Source: Gigaspora margarita (lineage: Eukaryota; Glomeromycota; Glomeromycetes; Diversisporales; Gigasporaceae). From it: DNA of 64,000 bases. This document shows positions 60,000-64,000 of this stretch, piece by piece. The notes below the pieces were generated by a model. The model was given only the letters and a program-made list of their open reading frames with translations. It had not been told where the DNA came from and made no database searches. The DNA lies in NCBI GenBank assembly GCA_009809945.1, contig WTPW01000712.1, positions 88,059 through 152,058 on the forward strand, read 5' to 3'. How positions within the stretch are numbered: position 1 is the first letter of the stretch; each line of letters begins with the position of its first letter. The position numbers and the translations under genes are program-made.

Positions 60000-61744
60000 T
60001 ACTACCTTCCCAAAAAACTTTAGTTTGTTTAAGTTAGGGTTAGAGTTCCTATAGGGCTTGATGTTAGCAAGACATACAATAAAATTGCTCAAAGAATTTT
60101 TTGGTTAGGACTTAAAAGATGATTTCTTATAAATTTTAGGAAAATAAGTGATTTTTGAAAAAGCAAATGTTTTGGTTTGATCTATCAGCCCATGCTATGT
60201 TACATCAAAGTGAAACTTGTTATTGGATTGCACTACACAAAATCACATGATAATGAAATTTGACAGCGATGTTGGAGTAGATGTTCTACGGGTTCTCAAG
60301 ATCTCGCGATAGCAGCATTAATCAGGTTTCTAATTAAATTCCAGTTGAATCCTGGGATCGAATAATGCAAAGTCATGAGGATCAAAGATCAATCAACAAT
60401 ATAGAATCACGGGATTAGGTATTGTTCAATAAATGAGGTAATCAATACTTTAATCAATAGATAATTTCTTATAAATATGATAAATGGATCGATTACTAAT
60501 TCTCTTTTTACTTTTCTCTAATCCTAATAGTTACAATTTGGACTTTAACAATGATTACAGGGGCAAGAATTATGATGAATAATATTATAAAGACTATATT
60601 ATTGCTTTTGGGATAAGATGAGTATAATGAATTTATTATAAACAAAAATGGGTACAATTGGAAAAATTATAACTTCTAGAGCTAACACTTCTATTCTGAT
60701 TTTGAAGGTTGAGACTCACTAAGTTCTACTTATACTAAACTGTCTTTTCTTTCAAGTGTGTTTAAAGCCTTATATACTTTTAATTACAGACTAAAAATCG
60801 ATTCAATGAATTACATGGACTCCATCGACTCCATGAGTCCATTAAGTCCATTGAGTCATCAAGTCAAATACTACTATAAATCTAAACTATATATTAAAAG
60901 CGTATCGTGTGCCAGACACCCTTAAAAGTTACATTTTTGATGCATGTTATGTTTTAATCAAGTTATATCCTGTAAAAGCTATGATATTCATTTTATAGGC
61001 ATTTAAAAATTTTAAATTAGGGTGGCTTAAACTACTTTTTGATATATAATTCTGTTTATGCCATGATTTGAGTATCAATATTGTCTGCCTGGCTTTTAAT
61101 TATTTGTTCATGTATATGTAAATATTGTGACATTATAATTAAATCGTTACGTTTATTAGATTAAAAATTGTTTTTTTACCAGTACGATCACATTAAATGT
61201 GGAGGGATGGTTCCATTCAACTTTTTGGTGAGCTATATTTTTCCTGTTAAGAAGTTATTATCATTATCTCTTTTTTTTATAGTGAGAGGCTATGTAATTT
61301 TATGCAGTTTAATAATCTATATTTTAGTATTAGATGTGCTTAGTGTATGTGTATTTTGTGTTTATCGCATGTACTGTATAAATTTTTTTTAATTTCTTGA
61401 CATTACCTGGATGATCATATTTCGTGTCATGGAAGGCAAAGGATGGTTTCCCTTTATTGATATCACTGCTTATTCTAATTTTTTAAAAATCCTATTTTAA
61501 TTGGAGTAATGATTTTTGTTTGTTCATTTTTGGAAAGAATAGTTGTCATTTAAAGTAAGGATGTTTTCAATATTGATCATTATATAGTATTTTTGTAATT
61601 TGTGACTATTGCGACATTTTCGAACATTCATTGTTAATTCTGTAATTTTATTATTTTTTTTTACATGTCACATGTGATCATACTGATCTTGCATGGCATC
61701 AAATGTCGCACAGCTATTGTGTTTATAATAAATGTTTAACTACA
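60000..61744. other. AT-rich, no gene recognised
   Basis: GTTAGGGTTAGAG at 60035 and a short ACTCCAT/AGTCCAT repeat (60815-60865) are the only structure noticed. Frames are short and uninformative. Confidence 0.4.
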
Positions 61745-62447
61745 TATTTTGGTTATCAGAATAGCAAGTAAGTCCTGGAACAAAATTTTCACAGTAACAT
61801 GATAAAAATTACAATAATTCCAACTTACCTTAACGAATAAGTTTTGTAATATAATATTTTACTACACACTGTGTTTATTGGAAAAGCAAGTACTGGAGTA
61901 AGCTCTGCAACAGAATTTCTTACAGTAACTCACAATAGAAATTATGTTAATTCTGATGCAAATAATAGTCACAACCAAATACTATAGTCACCAGAATAGC
62001 AAGTTCTGCAACAGAATTTTTATGGTACCTCATGATAGAAACATGATAATTCCAATACAAACTAATTCACATACTGTGTTATTAGAATAGCAAGTAAGTT
62101 TTGTAACAATTTTAAGTAACTCTTGCTAGAATTTACAATAACTCAATTACAAACTAACTCAATTCTAACTACATAGAAATCATGATAATTTCAATACAAC
62201 TAACTTAACCTTAATTATACTATAGTTACTAAAATAGTAAGCTCTGCAACAGAATTTTTTACAGTAAGTTAAGGTAGAAATCACAATAATTCCTATGCAA
62301 ACAATTTGATCTTAACTAAATATGGGGGCTATTCAGTAGAAAGAGGGTGATCTCCATTTTTGATCTGATCAAAATTTTGAGAAAATCACATTTTTGATTT
62401 TCTGATCAAAACAATGATCAACACAAATCTGAATAATCAGGCTAAAC

Positions 62448-63306
62448 TAGGGTGTGTGGCACGGCTAAAAAATTTTGCATGCCAGATGGCATGCTATTTG
62501 CTAAAGCTTATACCAGTCATGCCATGTGGCATGCCTTTAAACCACATGATAAATATATTTATTTGATTGGTCAATTATAATACCATATTTTCCAGGTAGC
62601 TTATTTTCAGGTAAAATCAATTTTTAGCCAATCGCAGAAACTTGCTACATGGCAAAGTCCAAATTTTACTATATAAATCGATTAATATTGCTTAAGTAAA
62701 CTTATTTGGAAGGTCAAAATACACTTACCCTAAAAATTTTTATCAATATTAGAGAAATTTTTATTATTTAACTTTTAATTTTTACATTCGTGAATATATT
62801 TTTTTAAAAAATTTTAATTTTTTCGCCGAACGTAAAATTCAAAAGTCAAATAATAAAAAGTTCTCTAATCTTGACAAAATTTTAGAGTATATGTATTTTG
62901 ATCTTCTAAATAAGTTTACTTAAGCAACTTTAATCGATTTATATAAAAAAATTTGGACTTTACTATGTAGCACCTATTGTCAATCGTGGGGTAGCTTATT
63001 TTCAGGTTAAAGATAGTTTGGAGTTTTTTGACCAAAAGGGGAGTGTAGCTTATTTTCAAAGGTAGCTTATTTTGGGGAAAATATAGTATATATATTGTGT
63101 TACCATTCGGAATATTATGGAAACTCCCTCAAATTTTCTCTTAATCCTACTTGAAATTCACTTTCTATTCGAAATATTTCAGAATATGTATAAATAGCAT
63201 GCCTATAGACTATTTGTGTTTTGGGCATGCACTGGCATGCCACACTGGCATGCCACCATTGGCATGCCATGTTGGCATGCCAGAGACCTCTGTGCTACTC
63301 ACCCTA
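62448..63306. mobile_element. 859-bp hAT-like element with GGCATGCC repeats
   Basis: The ends are TAGGGTGTGTGGCACGG and, in reverse, TAGGGTGAGTAGCACAG. A perfect 8-bp duplication, GGCTAAAC, flanks it (62440-62447 and 63307-63314). The palindrome GGCATGCC and partial versions are repeated near both ends (62482-62545 and 63210-63283). Confidence 0.95.
62583..63086. mobile_element. 504-bp TA-flanked palindromic MITE, innermost
   Basis: The ends CCATATTTTCC and, in reverse, CTATATTTTCC are flanked by TA (62581-62582 and 63087-63088). Both arms carry AGGTAGCTTATTTT near the ends and mirror each other through AGTCCAAATTTTACTATA and AACTTTTTATTATTTGACTT. A relative is at 48332-49090. Confidence 0.85.
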
Positions 63307-64000
63307 GGCTAAACTCATGTGATCAGACCCGTTGCTGAATAAATTATCACGATTAAAGCAGATTTTTTAAGTATTCAAATATAACGGTTAAGCAACTAAA
63401 TGATTATATGATTGTATAATGTACAAAAAAATTTTGGACAGCTACATTATCATTATTATGTAAATATAAGCTGATACAAATCGATAAAAATTAGTGTAAA
63501 TCGATGTAGATTGATGTAGATCAGTGCAGATCATATCAATTTGCACTTTTGTACAAGGTTACATAAAACCAAATATTTAAATAAATTATTATAAAAGAGT
63601 ATAATTTACTATTCTAATTAAGATTGTACCCCCGAATATACTTTATTTAATAGGCCAATAAAAATTTTTTAACCAAAAAGGAGATCTCCCCCCTTTCTAC
63701 TAAATAGCCCCATATTGTAATCACCAAAATAGCAAGATATTAATTTCAATACAAATTAACTTAATCTTAATTATAATATACCACTCAAGTTTAATTATAT
63801 ACTATGTATTACCAAAATTTTTTACAATGACTTATAATAGAAGTTATTATAAATTTAATACAAACTAACTCAATTTTAACCAAATATTGTAGTCACTGGT
63901 TAGAAAGTTCTCTAACAGAATTTTACAGTAATATAGAAATCAAGATAATTCCAATGCAAACTAACTCAATCTTAACCACAAACTATAGTCACTAGAGTAG

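Larger units (their letters stand above)
62324..63711. mobile_element. Outer 1388-bp element with GGGGCTATT TIR and 4-bp TSD
   Basis: The left end GGGGGCTATTCAGTAGAAAG is mirrored by CTTTCTACTAAATAGCCCC on the right, followed inward by GATCTCC in both arms. ATAT flanks at 62320-62323 and 63712-63715. The satellite sequence is continuous across the insertion. Most of its length is a nested hAT-like element. Confidence 0.85.
61745..64000 (+). repeat. Degenerate ~110-bp satellite, locus 3
   Basis: The anchor AGAATAGCAAG or a variant occurs at about 61756, 61880, 61993, 62084 and 62231, and the array resumes after 63715 to the window end. Units contain CTCTGCAACAGAATTT, AACTCA-AATAGAAA and TAATTCCAATACAAACTAA. 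A 1.39-kb nested element splits the array at 62324-63711. Confidence 0.75.

Noticed and set aside
1-64000. tRNA or rRNA genes
   Set aside because: I scanned for cloverleaf-like GGTTCGA(A/T)TCC arms and rRNA core words and found none that could be supported. A dedicated search would be needed to exclude them.

Overview
The window is very AT-rich eukaryotic DNA that is almost entirely repetitive. Spliceosomal introns, the lack of any compact gene array, and several repeated protein families that I recall from arbuscular mycorrhizal fungi (Glomeromycotina such as Rhizophagus and Gigaspora) point to that group. This assignment rests on memory of families, not on a search. I find no convincing intact host gene and no RNA gene. 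Two assembly gaps (5377-5595 and 41487-42368) and twelve isolated Ns (30278-32898) limit what can be said.

Layout. 0-2 kb: degenerate satellite and dispersed repeats with a short 4-bp-TSD MITE. 2-5.1 kb: decayed DDE-transposase-like gene. 5.1-8 kb: T-rich and ATCGATATATATC-rich repeats, then a fragment of another repeated gene. 10.0-19.5 kb: a broken Polinton-like element with about 520-bp terminal inverted repeats, inserted in a minisatellite. It carries a protein-primed-type DNA polymerase B on the plus strand and, on the minus strand, a retropepsin-like segment and accessory genes. 19.7-26 kb: short TIR elements, a long dispersed repeat and an interrupted Q/N-rich gene. 26.7-28.2 kb: a hAT-like non-autonomous element filled with a 374-bp alternating palindrome array. 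29-33 kb: a multi-exon decayed DDE gene with a Cys-rich tail. 35-39.3 kb: MITEs, a Tc1-like fragment and a stack of nested palindromic elements. 39.5-41.1 kb: younger, CpG-richer copies of the repeats seen at 0.9 and 21 kb. 43.5-51 kb: inverted satellite and more MITEs. 53.8-56.5 kb: a Mutator-like (MULE) transposase fused to an OTU-type cysteine protease domain. 56.9-59.6 kb: an IS630/Tc1/mariner element with a long D2-E spacing, itself hit by a hAT element that holds a smaller MITE. 61.7-64 kb: the satellite again, with a four-level nest.

The clearest direct results are element boundaries supported by target-site duplications: 8 bp for four hAT-like insertions, TA for about ten mariner-type ones, 4 bp for three insertions, and 5 bp for the Polinton-like element. 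Two insertions are also supported by empty-site sequences elsewhere in the window. Decay is strongly biased to C:G to T:A change. Paired repeat copies differ mostly at CpG, and stops in the transposon genes often fall where related proteins have tryptophan or arginine. Together this looks like a silenced, methylated repeat compartment in which elements insert into one another and then decay.
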